Position numbers and translations under genes: made by a program. Below the pieces are notes generated by a model, which was not told the origin of the DNA, ran no database searches, and worked only from the letters and a program-made list of their open reading frames with translations. Below, piece after piece: positions 53,721 through 64,000 of a stretch of DNA of 64,000 nucleotides. The number at the start of each line of letters is the position of its first letter. Within the stretch, counting starts at the first letter, position 1. This DNA is from Zopfochytrium polystomum (lineage: Eukaryota; Chytridiomycota; Chytridiomycetes; Chytridiales; Chytridiaceae): positions 558,001 through 622,000 of the forward strand of contig JAIVFJ010000008.1 in NCBI GenBank assembly GCA_025765615.1. Reading direction: 5' to 3'.

Positions 53721-54150
53721 ATTTGGTTTGGGGCGGACGTCAGCTCCCTCAAACAGTCGCAAAAGTAAATGCATTTGACACCCCTCACAGACCGCGATTC
53801 TGAAACGAGGGCACGCCGCTCTCCCACGCGAGTGAATCCCACGCGCTCGCTGCGGCCGCGGTCGTCATAAACTCGGCGGCGCGCCTCCAGTCGTACCGGC
53901 GCAGCTGATCATTTTGGGTTGCGACAGGTGGGCGGAAGGGATTGGGAGGAGAGGGTGTGGGGAGGAGGAGGCGACACAAAAACAGTGAAAGGCGCGCGTA
54001 CTTAGAATCCTAGCGTGAGGTGTGGTGGAGCATTCTTTTTTTTTTTTAATTCACCTGGTCGTCATCCTCCCACAGCGAGAGCCACGAGCCAGAGAGGGCG
54101 GCGGGCGGTGCCGCCGCTGCGTCGTCCGCATCACCGTTGATATCCACCAT
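52399..54150 (-). CDS. Tandem CCCH zinc-finger RNA-binding protein (TIS11/TTP type)
   Basis: Likely binds AU-rich mRNA elements and promotes decay. Three exons, 54150-54055, 53904-53793 and 53651-52399, in matching phases give 486 residues. The N-terminus has an aromatic/acidic motif (SWLSLWEDDDQLRRYDWRR). The two fingers are YKTVICRAFMATGRCFRQDPERCWFAHG (about 235-262; C-X8-C-X6-C-X3-H with a longer middle spacing) and FKSELCRFYSGTGRCKYGDQCTFAHS (about 358-385; canonical C-X8-C-X5-C-X3-H). TTP-type fingers normally sit 18 residues apart; here about 95 residues of Gly/Ala-rich linker separate them. Intron 2 holds a long (GT)n tract. The 3' end encodes Gly-rich low complexity. Confidence 0.88.
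53660..53718. repeat. (GT)n microsatellite in CCCH intron
   Basis: Almost pure GT repeat of about 58 bp directly before the acceptor of intron 2 of the CCCH gene; on the coding strand it is (AC)n next to GCAAGCAG. Confidence 0.9.
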
Positions 54151-54190
54151 TTGGGGACTTAGAAGTGGCAGTCGCGTGGGCGGCGCGAGC

Positions 54191-54233
<43 letters not shown>

Positions 54234-54528
54234 TGTGAGGACCGGGCTCTGAAGTTGTGCTCTATAGCCTTGGCGACTTTGGGGAGAGGTGCGGAGGAAG
54301 GTGGGAGTAGGAGGAGGTGGTTCCAGGCTCCGAGGACCGGCAGTAAGAGCAAGCAGGCCGCTGCGTATCGAGCTGATCGGGGGGCGCGCCCGAAGTTCCG
54401 CCCCTCCCCCTTTTTTGTTTTTTTTTATTTTTTATTTAACTTAGCCAGAGCTAACAGGGGGTGGCGGGCGGACGCTCAGTCTCTTTTCTTTTCTTTGACG
54501 AGGATGACGATGATGGTGATGATGATGG

Positions 54529-54559
<31 letters not shown>

Positions 54560-54851
54560 AACGTAGGCTCTCTCCCCCTTCCCCAACTTCTGATTCCCAC
54601 ACTGCGCTTTCGATTTCGCAAGCACTGCGGGGAAAGTGGAAGAAACGAAGAAAAAAAATGTCTCCCGCACCACACAGATCACTGAATCAATGGAACAACA
54701 AAAAACGAGAGAACGAGAAAACACGGCGGAAGAAAAAGAAGAGAAAAAAAAAAGAAAAATAAAAAGAAAAGAGAAAAAGGAAACATTAATTTTAATCAAC
54801 CCCGCGCATTGGCAGCCATTAGTATTATGTATATTATTGGGCGCTCGCGTG
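54151..54851. other. Intergenic region with GT and GAT repeats
   Basis: (GT)n at 54195-54238 and (GAT)n at 54509-54558, plus an A-rich stretch at 54720-54780. No gene is seen; it holds the promoter of the CCCH gene and the 3' end of the WD40 gene. Confidence 0.6.
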
Positions 54852-57800
54852 TCACATGAACGTCCGCAACGACCGGTCCAGGCCCGCCGCGACAAGCACC
54901 TTTCTTCCCCCTCCCCCACCACCACCACCACTGCCCGTGTGGCGGGACACGTCCTTCGCCTTGATCCTGCGTTCAAGTGCGCGGCGAGCGTTTGGTTAGC
55001 GGGGTTCAGTGGTGTGATGAGTGGGTGCAACGTTTGTTCACTCATCACTCACAGCATTACTATACCCCCACTCACAAACACTCCGGCTACTGCCACCCAC
55101 CCACACCACCCACCAGCACCCCACCCACACACGCATCGCAACACAACTTACCACCGGCACATCGTGACCGGGCACTTTCGCCCTCCGCCGCCTTCTTCCA
55201 TGGCCTTCATTTCGGCCCTCTCGAGGTGCGCCGTCGCGACTCGCCAAATGTACACGCCGGTGGCCTCGGGAGACCCGCGCGGACCGCTGCCCGGCCCGTA
55301 AAGAGGCGCACCGCCGCCGCCGCCTCCGCCACCGCCGCCGGGATCGCCCTTTGCGTCCAAGGGGCTGCAACCCGTTTCGCCGCCCAGCGAGCCCCATGCC
55401 TGTGCGTCGCGCAGTCGCAGGCTGCCGCCTCCGGCTGCTGCTGCTGCTGCTGATGCTGCTGCCGCCGCCGCCGCCGCCGCTCCGACGGATCTGGTGGACG
55501 AAAAGGTCCGGCTATCCCAGCTGCCGCTGTATACAAAGGTCCCGCACGGGCTAAAGCGACCTTCGATCCGCGTCTGCCCCGAATGCGCACAGGAAAGGGG
55601 GCTGTGTGAGTGATCTTATATCGGACGAGCAAAAATTGTCTTACCCCAGAAGGCAGCTCTCTCGAAGAGAACACTCGAAGCGTCGTTTCGGACTGGAGAT
55701 GGAACATTCGCAATTGATTGTCGCAGGACAGCAGGACGACTTGGTCGACTAGAGGGTGCGACGATATGAACGAGATGGGGGTTTTGCTGTGGTCGCAAAA
55801 TAAAAGAGAGTCAGCAAGGCAGGCTTCACTCAAACCCGTCTAACAGAGAGCAGTTTGTTGGAACTCAACTTGAGCTTGATGTCCTTCAGGTGAATGGTGT
55901 GGAGAAGGGTCAAGGTTCGCATCTTGTATATTCGGATTGAGTAGGACAGGGACGCGATGAGCGTCTGGCCCGCGGTGTCGCCGCAAAAGACAAAGCTGGT
56001 GAACGGCTCGTTCGCGTGCACGCTGCTGATGCTCGGCTTGTCGAGACTCGTGTCCCACAGCTTTATTGATTGATCGCCCGAGCACGACGCCGCCCTTTTG
56101 CATCATCCGGCTGTTAGTCGCCATTTGCCTCGTACAAACGTAAAAACCCAGAATATTTAAACAAATAAACCCATACCTCTCTTCATACCCAGGCACAAAA
56201 GCGACTTTCCAAATCACTCTAGTGTGATGTTTCTTCCACGTTCGAACAATGTGGCCTTCCTCCCAGTTCCACAACTTCACGTCAAACTCCATATCTGCTG
56301 CCAGCAAGTGGTTGGGCAGCGACGGATGGAAGGCAAGCGCCACGACCGGCTTGTGCGTGCCATTGTCCAGCTGCGTCAGCAACTGGCCGGACCGAGCGTC
56401 CCACACAGAGATCCGACGGTCTGAGCGATCGTCACCGCCGGCGCTGGCAGCGACAATGGCACCGCTCGGAAGCGAAGTTACATCCAGCGCTCGAATATGA
56501 CCAAACGCCGGTCCTGTGGTCGCAGCAAGAGCAAAGTCTGACGACTCTGCGTCTTTCAATGTGGGAGGCATGAGCTTCTGCAAAGTGGAATGTTCCGACG
56601 TTAAAACTTTAAGTGCAACCTTCGCATACAAAAAGTTCTGAACTACCTCCACTTCGGATCCAGCACCGTAAGTTCCGTACGAAGACGAGCTTCCTCTGTC
56701 GCCGTCATCGACTTCGCTGCGAGGACCTTTTGAGAGAAAAAATGAGTGTGCTTGGAACGAAAAAAAAAAAATAAAAATAAAATAGCACACCTCGGCTTGA
56801 ATTCCCGCGACTCTTGGCATCGCTGGTCCTCCGAACAACGGTAGGAGCAGCGGTTTGCGGTGCTGCGGTTTCGGCTTTCCGATGGACGGGGTGCACGGGT
56901 GCGTCTGGAGCGCTGCTTTCATTAATTGCACCGCCCGCCCCCTCAACGTCTGCTGCTGGGCCTCCTTTGATGCCAACCTTTGTTGGTCTTCTGTGCTGGG
57001 TGGTGTGTCCAACCCGGCTTCGCTCCGTCATGGTATCTCCTGCGATCTCTCTGGTAGGTTTCGCAGGAGGCCTTTTCAAGCTCTCATCAGACGGGACTGC
57101 TTGGGACGCGTGCTTTTGCCGCATAGGAAGCCTTGCGCTGCGTATGACCTCTTCACAATCGTGCTCTATTTTTTCCACTGTGCGAAGAACTTCGCGTCGG
57201 AATCCAACGGCCGCAAAGGCATCTGTCAAGCTCGTCACAGGGGGTGGTTCCTTTCGCTCTGGTACCTCCGCCAACCCGGTCTTCGTCGTCCGAACTGCTG
57301 AATCGATTCCGAAATGCGAGTTCAGCACCAAGTGGTGGTTATAGAACGCGAAGGGGTGAGTGCTTGCCGGAGGCGAAATCCAGAATGCGCTCAGAGCGCT
57401 CTCCCAATTCCAAAAAAAGTATGGATTGCCCGTAGGCGGAACGCTTGGAAACGGTGTTATCTGAGAGCGATGTCTATGATACTCTTCCAGCCAGCGGAAA
57501 TCTGCTTCGTAGTTGAGCGGATGGCGAGCCAACAAAAGGAGGCCGTTTACCTTGCCCGACAAAGCTTCCCTTCTCAGCACCTTTTGCCATCTCTTGCGAC
57601 ACATAGTTTCTCATCACTGAGCATAACAGGTCGTTTGCGCGACGAAATTCCGAAGATTCCATAAGCGTCATAAATTGAAATTTCGATAGAACAAAGAGGA
57701 GGTCATCGAGTGCTGAGCATTCAAAGCCGGGGGTTGAAAGAGTGTTGATGGTAAGCTTAATTTTAAGTTACTGAAAGACTTACATTCAAGGAGTCTAGCG

Positions 57801-58170
57801 TCGGTAACAGTTATAAGTCTCTTACTCCGAAGTTCATCAGCAAATGGACTTGAGGGAGGTTAGTATCCTGATCAGCACCTAATATTCGGAGAACGCACCG
57901 CACCAAATTCCAAGCTGCAACAAAATGGCGCAAGGAAAGGAGGTCTCGCAAGTTGTCGCGAACGGATCTGGTTTCCGGTTGGGTGACTGCAAGGTTTTGA
58001 AGGCTCGTATTCGCGACTTCACCAGACAGGGTCTGAACTGTCCTACTAAGGCCGTGCGCTGTCAAAAACTCCTTGATTGCACTTATAATCTCCAGATATT
58101 TTGGGGAATCGGTGGTGCAATCAACAGCGACTGCCTGCTGAGGGTCGGGAAAAGGTTTTTTTTCGCACCG
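54852..58170 (-). CDS. LisH and WD40 repeat protein, WDR91-like
   Basis: Multi-exon minus-strand gene. From the 5' side: a LisH-like helix pair (YLEIISAIKEFLTAHGLSRTVQTL), intron after NFG, then SALDDLLFVLSKFQF and ESSEFRRANDLLCSVM, a 46-nt intron, ADFRWLEEY and ITPFPSVPPTGNPYFFWNW, a disordered linker, and WD40 blades (RRISVWDARSGQLL, DVKLWNWEEGHIVRTW, SGDQSIKLWDTSLDK, GTFVYSGSWDSR, KVLVAAGLDRSL). The stop is at 54852-54854. Well-supported exons include 54966-54852, 55550-55152, 55786-55645 and 56094 onward. The order LisH, W...PFxSxPxTNPxF-type motif, WD40 fits WDR91, which acts on endosomal phosphatidylinositol-3-phosphate with Rab7; the assignment is by pattern. A phase mismatch at about 55645 may be an indel. 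Confidence 0.7.
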
Positions 58171-58192
58171 ATAAGGTTATTCAAACAAACAA

Positions 58193-59545
58193 TCATTTTC
58201 TGTCGATGAAACGAACCGTTTTATGTGCAGCTTGAACTTCTCTTACTACAGCGAGCTTTGCCTCAGCTTCGGCAACCACGATCTCACTGTTGTCTCCGCT
58301 TCGTCCAGACCGCTTACCGCCATCCATTTCCGCTCCAAGGAGTGTGGAAACTTCCTCCACGTGAGCAAGTGGATGCGTGGTAGTGTGCGCCTTCATTTCG
58401 CGTCGTCTTCTCTCTCGCGCAGCCGAGACTGCGTTTGATTGACTCGCCAGTGGCTCCAAGTGCAACGCGGCTGCCAAAGGTGGAGGCTCCGCAGCGGGTG
58501 GTACCGACGAAGTCTCAATCACAGCAGTTGGAAGACTATTGCCGGTGGACGCGACAGACGGTTGTCTCCGCCCTGGTGGAATCGGAGAGAGCCGTTTTGC
58601 GTGACCAGCGGCAACTCTGGGTGTTTGAGGTCGACCTTGAGGAGAAGAATGAGCCGCCGAGCCGTCCTCCAGTAAAGATTTCATATTTGTTGAAGAGTTG
58701 CGGCGATTACCCGGGACGGCAAGCTGTGCGCAACTTTTTGGTTCCACCACTCCTCCAGCCATTGCGCACTCTTCGTGCGTAGTCTTTGACTCCGTCAAAC
58801 CCTCGCCCGGGCCGGTGTCTCTCTCTTCAGTTTCAAACTCCGAAAACTCCTCCGCGCTGTCGCTCACGTCCGATTTGGCCGGCATCGAGGTTCTTCGAAC
58901 CAGCTCCTTCACCCTCGCGATTTCCTTTTCCCGATCTGTCGTTCCGTTCCACCAAAGGCTTCGTCGCCTTCCAGATTTGGCTCGTCCAGGACTGGCGGCA
59001 GGCAAAATGCTCGTCGACTGTGCAGGGTCGTGGCGTCCATGCGTTGGGGTCACTGGGGAGGCTAGTGGGCTGAGAGTTGCCATCGTTGGGGTCGACGGCT
59101 TGAACGGAGTGACCGACCGTGAATAGCTGAGAGGGGCATCGGTGTCGGTGTCAACGGGCGAGGGAGGTGGGATGCATTGCTCCTGACTGTCTTGAACCCG
59201 AAGCTCCCTCGTCGTAGGTTGAAATAATTTGGGAGTCACAGGCCGCGAATGGGTTATGGGTAGTGGTGAGAGTCGCCGAGATGATGATGTCGCCATCAGC
59301 GTCGCCTCGTTAAGGTCACTCTCGTTTCCAAGTTGCTGCTGTGAATGATGTGGATGGGTCCTCAAATCCTCTTTTGCTAGCGGGACGAGGTGGTGGATCT
59401 TCTGCCGCGACGGGTTGGGTCTCGGATTCGCGACCTGAGGAGCCCGATCGAAACGTGAGTCAGAATTGTTGTCGCTCTTAGAGACTGTGCGAACGCTGGC
59501 GCTGGACGGATTAAACGAAAAGGAGATCGTAAAGGGAGTGGGCAC
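58193..59545 (-). CDS. Ser/Pro-rich disordered protein, or first exon of the WD40 gene
   Basis: 450 codons from ATG 59545 (MPTPFTISFSFNPSSASVR) to 58193, without known domain; it contains basic and acidic patches (RRRSLWWNGTTDREKEIARVKELV, EEFSEFETEERDTG). The last codons sit in a GTTCGT donor context after AAHKT; splicing there to CAG/CAGGCAGTC (about 58130) would join it in phase to the LisH exon. So it may be the N-terminal half of the WDR91-like protein rather than a separate gene. Confidence 0.55.
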   Translation of the reverse strand: MPTPFTISFSFNPSSASVRTVSKSDNNSDSRFDRAPQVANPRPNPSRQKIHHLVPLAKEDLRTHPHHSQQQLGNESDLNEATLMATSSSRRLSPLPITHSRPVTPKLFQPTTRELRVQDSQEQCIPPPSPVDTDTDAPLSYSRSVTPFKPSTPTMATLSPLASPVTPTHGRHDPAQSTSILPAASPGRAKSGRRRSLWWNGTTDREKEIARVKELVRRTSMPAKSDVSDSAEEFSEFETEERDTGPGEGLTESKTTHEECAMAGGVVEPKSCAQLAVPGNRRNSSTNMKSLLEDGSAAHSSPQGRPQTPRVAAGHAKRLSPIPPGRRQPSVASTGNSLPTAVIETSSVPPAAEPPPLAAALHLEPLASQSNAVSAARERRRREMKAHTTTHPLAHVEEVSTLLGAEMDGGKRSGRSGDNSEIVVAEAEAKLAVVREVQAAHKTVRFIDRK

Positions 59546-60726
59546 TTTTGAATAAGGGAGTCGCGTGGGGTCGATGAGGGGAAGGTGAAGAAGCGATGGA
59601 TCGTCTTTTGAGCTTGTTACGACCGAAGATTGCGAATTGTGAACCGCGCGACGATGGAAGGTGGTACTGCTTTCTGGGCTGGATGGGAATGCATGATGTC
59701 ACGATGCAGATGGCGCGGGGGGGACGAGGGGGGGCGCTGCAGCCCTTTCCGTACCTTAGCATGAAGACCTATACTTTGCGGCTGCTCGTGGATTCCCCGC
59801 GTCCAGTCCAGTCCAGTGGGTGTCTGCTTTGCTTCGATTGCGATGCGATTCGAGCGAACGCGACGCTCCCCGGATCCAAACAAACAGCCCGTCGAAGCGA
59901 TTGTCACCGCTGTGGCTGCCTGCCGCAGACCGTCGCCGACAAGTTCCGCCGCGATGTTCGCCCTCCGCGCCTATCCCTCCCGCGTTGGCCTTGCGAAGCG
60001 TACAAGCCGGAAAGAGGACCCTCGTCCAGGAGAGACCGTCAGACCAGCGTCGGAGTTTTGGAGGTCTACTGCTTGCACTGAAGCAGGGTTTGGTTGCAAA
60101 CACAGAAAGACAAGTTGGGGACCCAAAGCCTTTGTGGCCCAGCGCTGATTGTTTTCGTTGCGCCGGACAGACACAGTGAGAGATTGTCCGACACAGCGGG
60201 CCACCCTTCTTTCATCCAGCCCAAGAGGAGGAGCTGCGACGGAACACGTCCCTCCCTCAACCCAAATCAAGGAGCCTCGGCTTCGTCCGAGCCGTCGCCC
60301 ATTGACCAAGCATCGCATTTATGGATCAAAGTGGTCGATGTCAGGTCCATTTCGGCCAGCAATAGAGGGGGCGGACGACTGTTTGTGGGGTATGTGGGTG
60401 GCCTGCAGCGGGGGGAGGGAAGGAGGTTCATGATAATGAACAAGAAGACCAGTGCGGAGTGCTTTGCAGTGTGGGTCATAAATCAATGCGGTTGTCGAAG
60501 TGGAGCAGGCCGAGTTGGCGTTCGCAAGGAGTCGTCCCTCCCTTGGTTTCCTTCGTCTGCGCGATCTGTTTTCTCATTCGATTTGTGATTTGTTTTTGGC
60601 CCAAAACCATCCTCCCACCACCGCACGCTCCGCCTCCTCCTCTCTTCCCACTTCGCCTCAGCAGCGACCAGCAACGCTTTACAGCACACAAACACAAACA
60701 GCAGCAGCAGCAGCGCAAAACAGCTA
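59546..60726. other. Divergent intergenic region
   Basis: About 1.2 kb between two divergent genes. Several ORFs stay open on both strands but none has convincing protein character. No repeat or RNA gene is recognised. Confidence 0.4.
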
Positions 60727-61889
60727 ATGGCTACCTCCACGCCAAAGACCGCCGCTGCCGTGCGCGCCGCAAACGCAGCCATCGGCAGCCTCGCCGGAAA
60801 GAACGTGCTCGTCGTCGGCGGCACGCAAGGCATCGGGGCGGCCGCCGCCCTGCGCTTCGCATCGCTCGGCGCGTCCGTGACGGTAGCCGGCCGCACGGCC
60901 GCCAAGGGCAACGCGGTCGTGGATCGCATGCGCGCCTCGTCGCCGCCGTCCTCCTCTCCCGTGTTTGCGTTCAAGCCCCTCGACGCTTACTCCATGAAAG
61001 CGTGCCGGGAGTTTGCCGACGCGATCGCGGAATCGGAACACGTCAAGGCGAACGGCCTGCACGCGCTCGTCATGACGGCGGGGCACTTGCACATTGGCTC
61101 TCGTCAAGAAACGAACGAAGGTATTCACCACCCACTGGTTTCCATAGGCCCACAACAAATTTTTTTTGCATCGCTTCGCCACCGTGCAGTCGCTATAACT
61201 TACAACTGTGTTTTTCGCCACCGCGAAGGGATCGAGAAAGCGTTTGCGCTGAACTACCTGTCCAAGTTTGTTATCGCAACGCGGCTTTTGCCTGTTCTCA
61301 CGCGGACCCAGGACGCCCGCGTTGTCTCCGTGCTTGGGGCGGGAAACGCCGGTAGCATAGATCCCAACGACATTCAGCTCAAGTCTGGGTTCAGTTTTAT
61401 CAAGTCGGCAATCACAACGGGCATTCTGGTTGACATGATGACAAAGGTAGAGACCCTCCTTTGCACCTCGCTGGGGGGGATCGGCATGGTCAGCAGTAGT
61501 AGTAAATCTTCCTGTTGCGCCCCTCTCCACGAATCTGTTCGCCTTGTTTGACTCAGCGCCTTACGAGAGACCACAGCAACTCTCTCCGCGGTCCGTCCTT
61601 TTACCACACGTTTCCAGGGTTTGTGAACACCGACAATGTGTACAACACTGGGCTGCCGTCGTTTCTGGCCTTCCCGGCAAAGTTGGCGCTCGGATTCGTT
61701 GGAGCAAAGCCCGAGACGATTGCGGAAGAGGTTGTGTACATTGCCACGAGCGCCGAGTTTGGGCCGCTTGCGAGCGGCGCGATGCTGCACCCGGGGCTGA
61801 AGCGAATGAAGAGTTATCCGGCGCTGATGGACGAATCGGCCATCGACAAGATTTGGAGCGAGTCGGCCAAGTTGGTTGAAGGTCTCTGA
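60727..61889 (+). CDS. Short-chain dehydrogenase/reductase
   Basis: NAD(P)-dependent oxidoreductase of unknown substrate. Three exons (60727-61120, 61229-61446, 61557-61889; phases agree) give 314 residues. The Rossmann motif LVVGGTQGIGAAAALRFASLGASVTVAGR is complete, LHALVMTAGHL matches the NNAG-type strand and EKAFALNYLSKFVIATRLLP the active-site Asn helix. The usual YxxxK is not found: the position reads FSFIKSA, so the catalytic Tyr may be missing, as in a fungal subgroup of atypical SDRs. PGFVNTDNVYN fits the substrate-loop PG motif. The start follows an A/C-rich leader. Confidence 0.88.
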
Positions 61890-62326
61890 AGACGACGAAC
61901 GGTCTAATTTTGTTGTTGTTTGGAGGGAAGTCGCGCGTCGGGGGGGGGGGGGGGGGGGGGGGGGTGGGGCTAGCTCTGGTCGTTGGGGGTAGTTGGGGTC
62001 GTTGGTGGTCGTGGGTGGTCAAGGTGGTGTTCAGTAGCCAGCCCCTTTTTTTGCGTCATGCCACCCAAAGGAAGTGGTTCATCTGAAAACCTTTGTCTCC
62101 CTCGTGTGCTTTCCTCCATGAGGAAGACAGGACTGGAACAACAAAAAAGGAATAATAAAAATAAAAATAAAAATAAAAATAAAAATAAAAATTGCAGATT
62201 CCCGTTAGACCGAGAGACAGAGACAGAGACAGAGAGAGACAGACAGAGAGGGAGGAAAAAGAAAACTGCCTTGCAGCGCTCGCCGCTGCGTTCCCCCGTC
62301 ATTCATCATCAACACCATCCCATCCC
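61890..62326. repeat. Intergenic region with G run and AAAAAT repeat
   Basis: A homopolymer of about 26 G at 61940-61964 and (AAAAAT)n at 62152-62195, then an AGAC/GA tract. It holds the promoter of the next gene. Confidence 0.75.
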
Positions 62327-64000
62327 ATGAGCAGCGTCGTCTCCACAGCAGCACCGCTGTGGCTGCTGCCAGAGGATCGGCCGTTACCATCATCACCAGC
62401 CCGTCCCGCCGCCTGCTCTCCCTGCACCACCACCACCACCACCACCACCACCACCGCCACCACTACGCGATCGCGCCGTTGCAGTCCTAGTCGTCGTGCA
62501 GCACCCGGCGGGCCGCCGCCATATTCAACAACAACAACAACAAGGCATCGCCGCCCGCCCCAGGCACCGCCGGCCCCCATCTTCGCATCGCAGCCACCGG
62601 AGATTGGACCGCATCGTCACTCCTCCCCCTCCTCCACTCCTCCCACTTCGTCCTCATCGCCACCACCAACTTTAGACACTCCCCTTCCTCATCATCGCCT
62701 CCCCTTGATATTATCTCGCAAGAGCCGGCTCCGCTGCCTCGCGAAGCTCGCTGTTTTTCTGCTGGTTTGCTGCATCTCAACCATAACGTGCTTTGACGGA
62801 GTGGCTGCCTCCACATTTCCCCAGCCGGGCTACAGCAGCCTGGGAGATGGAAGCTTGCCATTCGCAATCCCCATCCGTGAGTGGATCTCTACCTTTCTTC
62901 TCCACTTCACTTACTCTTATTCGACCACATTCAGACCAACCGGGCAACGCATCCGACTTGGACTACATCTTTCGAACTCTTCCGACGAGCAATCCTCCTT
63001 GGTCGCCCCTAATCTCTCCGGTCGTCAACAGCGCCGGAGATCAGTTTTGGGCCGTATTGGACGCTGGGGGGTCTGTAAGGCTTGTCTGGATTACGTCGAA
63101 TGGTGACGGCCCTCGATCATCTGTTTGCGCGACGTATGACGTTCCAGGCACTCACCGCATCAAGAAGGATGAGTTCGGTCGCTATCTCTTTTTCCTTGGC
63201 CTGGGAAGTCGGTCGCGCGACGTTCTCGTGCTTTCTTGGGTTGAATCTGGCTACGCTTCCTCCACATTATTTGTTTCGGGTGTGAAGGTTGCTGGGTCTG
63301 GTTCATTCGGCGACGCCTCGGATCTGTTCTCCTTTTCCACGTCGCCGGACGCTGTGGAATTCGCACCAACTCTTACGGATGCCGGCGACGCCGTGTTCGC
63401 AGCTGCTGAAATCTCTCCTTCTTCTCCTTGTATCTTGAAGGTGGACCTCTCCTCGGAGGATTCGTTTATCTCTGCATCTTGTCGATCTCTCGGGGAAGCC
63501 TACACAGATTCCTTCTACGTTTCTCTTGCTGACAAGGATGGCAAGAACTTGCTCCTTGCGAAAGACGGAAAAGGGATCATGCTTCCGTTGAATGCTTTCC
63601 CTCTTTCAGCTGGTGACGAGTATCATTGGTCGAATCTTCCAAGTTCGACATCTCGACTGCGATTCGCGACTGGCAGCCCTGGTTTCGTTTTAGCCATTGA
63701 CTCTGCTGGATCAAGCGTGGTTCTCTACTCGGGTGCCGACCGCTCCAACCAACCGTGGACTGTTTTATGGACAACAGATGTATCGAAATCAACAATGCAA
63801 AGTCTACCTGCAGCCGTCGACCCGGCCCGCGGCCGCATCTTCATCTGCGGCAATGTGGGCAGTGATGGGAGCGGCCGAATCGCTGTTTTGGACATGGCAT
63901 CTGGCGTACTACTTTGGGAAGGAAGCTCTTGCTCAGCCACATCTACCCTAGTGAGCAGCGACACGGGAGATCTCCTGACGAGTTCACAGACGGACAAAAC
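62327..64000 (+). CDS. Membrane-anchored beta-propeller-like protein, 3' end outside window
   Basis: Start ATG 62327 (MSSVVSTAAPLWLLPE). Exon 1 ends at 62876; a 58-nt intron (GTGAGT ... TTCAG) leads in phase to exon 2 at 62935, which stays open to the window end. The first 140 residues are Thr/Pro/Ser-rich; then a single hydrophobic segment (CLAKLAVFLLVCCISTITCF) makes a type II membrane anchor. The long luminal or extracellular part has repeated blade-like units (FWAVLDAGGSVRLVWITSNG; RIFICGNVGSDGSGRIAVLDMASGVLLWE), the last resembling PQQ-type beta-propeller blades. Function unknown. Confidence 0.75.

Noticed and set aside
52366..53778. Long plus-strand ORF of 470 codons rich in Arg
   Set aside because: Shadow of the CCCH gene; the zinc fingers on the minus strand and the splice phases settle the true strand.
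60149..60588. Overlapping plus-strand ORFs in the 59.6-60.6 kb region
   Set aside because: No protein-like pattern, no splice structure and open frames on both strands; treated as intergenic.

Overview
The window looks like nuclear DNA of a fungus. It holds a Zn2Cys6 transcription factor (a fungal family), an SFP1-type C2H2 factor, a Dug1-type dipeptidase, ESF2, RPS7, many short GT-AG introns (about 46-250 nt) and Ty3/gypsy elements with chromodomain integrases. A LisH/WD40 protein resembling WDR91 and the abundance of (CT)n/(GT)n microsatellites make me lean to an early-diverging, chytrid-like fungus, but the sequence alone does not settle the phylum.

Layout: (1) 1-6026, host DNA: a Zn2Cys6 regulator (-, runs off the left edge) divergent from a large helical-repeat-like protein (+). 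(2) 6027-25370, a transposon island: one structurally intact Ty3/gypsy chromovirus (6853-12177, - strand), a decayed LINE (12349-20222, -), a solo LTR (21638-21921) and Gag-like remnants (23544-24968). (3) 25371-43075, host DNA: an unresolved small gene, a protein kinase (-), a possible small ORF, a cytosolic dipeptidase (+), a Ser/Pro-rich protein with a retropepsin-like domain (+), an unresolved ORF and an SFP1-like zinc-finger factor (-). (4) 43076-48640, a second repeat island: a PIF1-like helicase relic split by a solo LTR, copia Gag-like remains and a mariner-type MITE. (5) 48641-64000, dense host genes: ESF2 (+), RPS7 (-), a CCCH protein (-), a LisH/WD40 WDR91-like protein (-), an SDR (+) and a membrane-anchored beta-propeller protein (+, runs off the right edge).

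The most notable system is the intact retrotransposon. Its two 363-bp LTRs read as identical and are flanked by a perfect 5-bp duplication. The U3 region carries a run of seven alternating GAA/TTC units at exact 5-nt pitch, a textbook heat-shock element, so the element may be heat-inducible. An 11-nt primer-binding site is exactly complementary to the predicted first 11 nt of the transcript, as in Tf1/sushi self-priming. Gag and Pol are joined by a CCCAAAC slippery site, a 5-nt spacer and a potential H-type pseudoknot. Two solo LTRs of the same family carry only one copy of a 55-bp HSE module that is duplicated in the young element.

Several conserved host genes show isolated 1-nt frame breaks, often near homopolymers. 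These may be assembly indels rather than real mutations.
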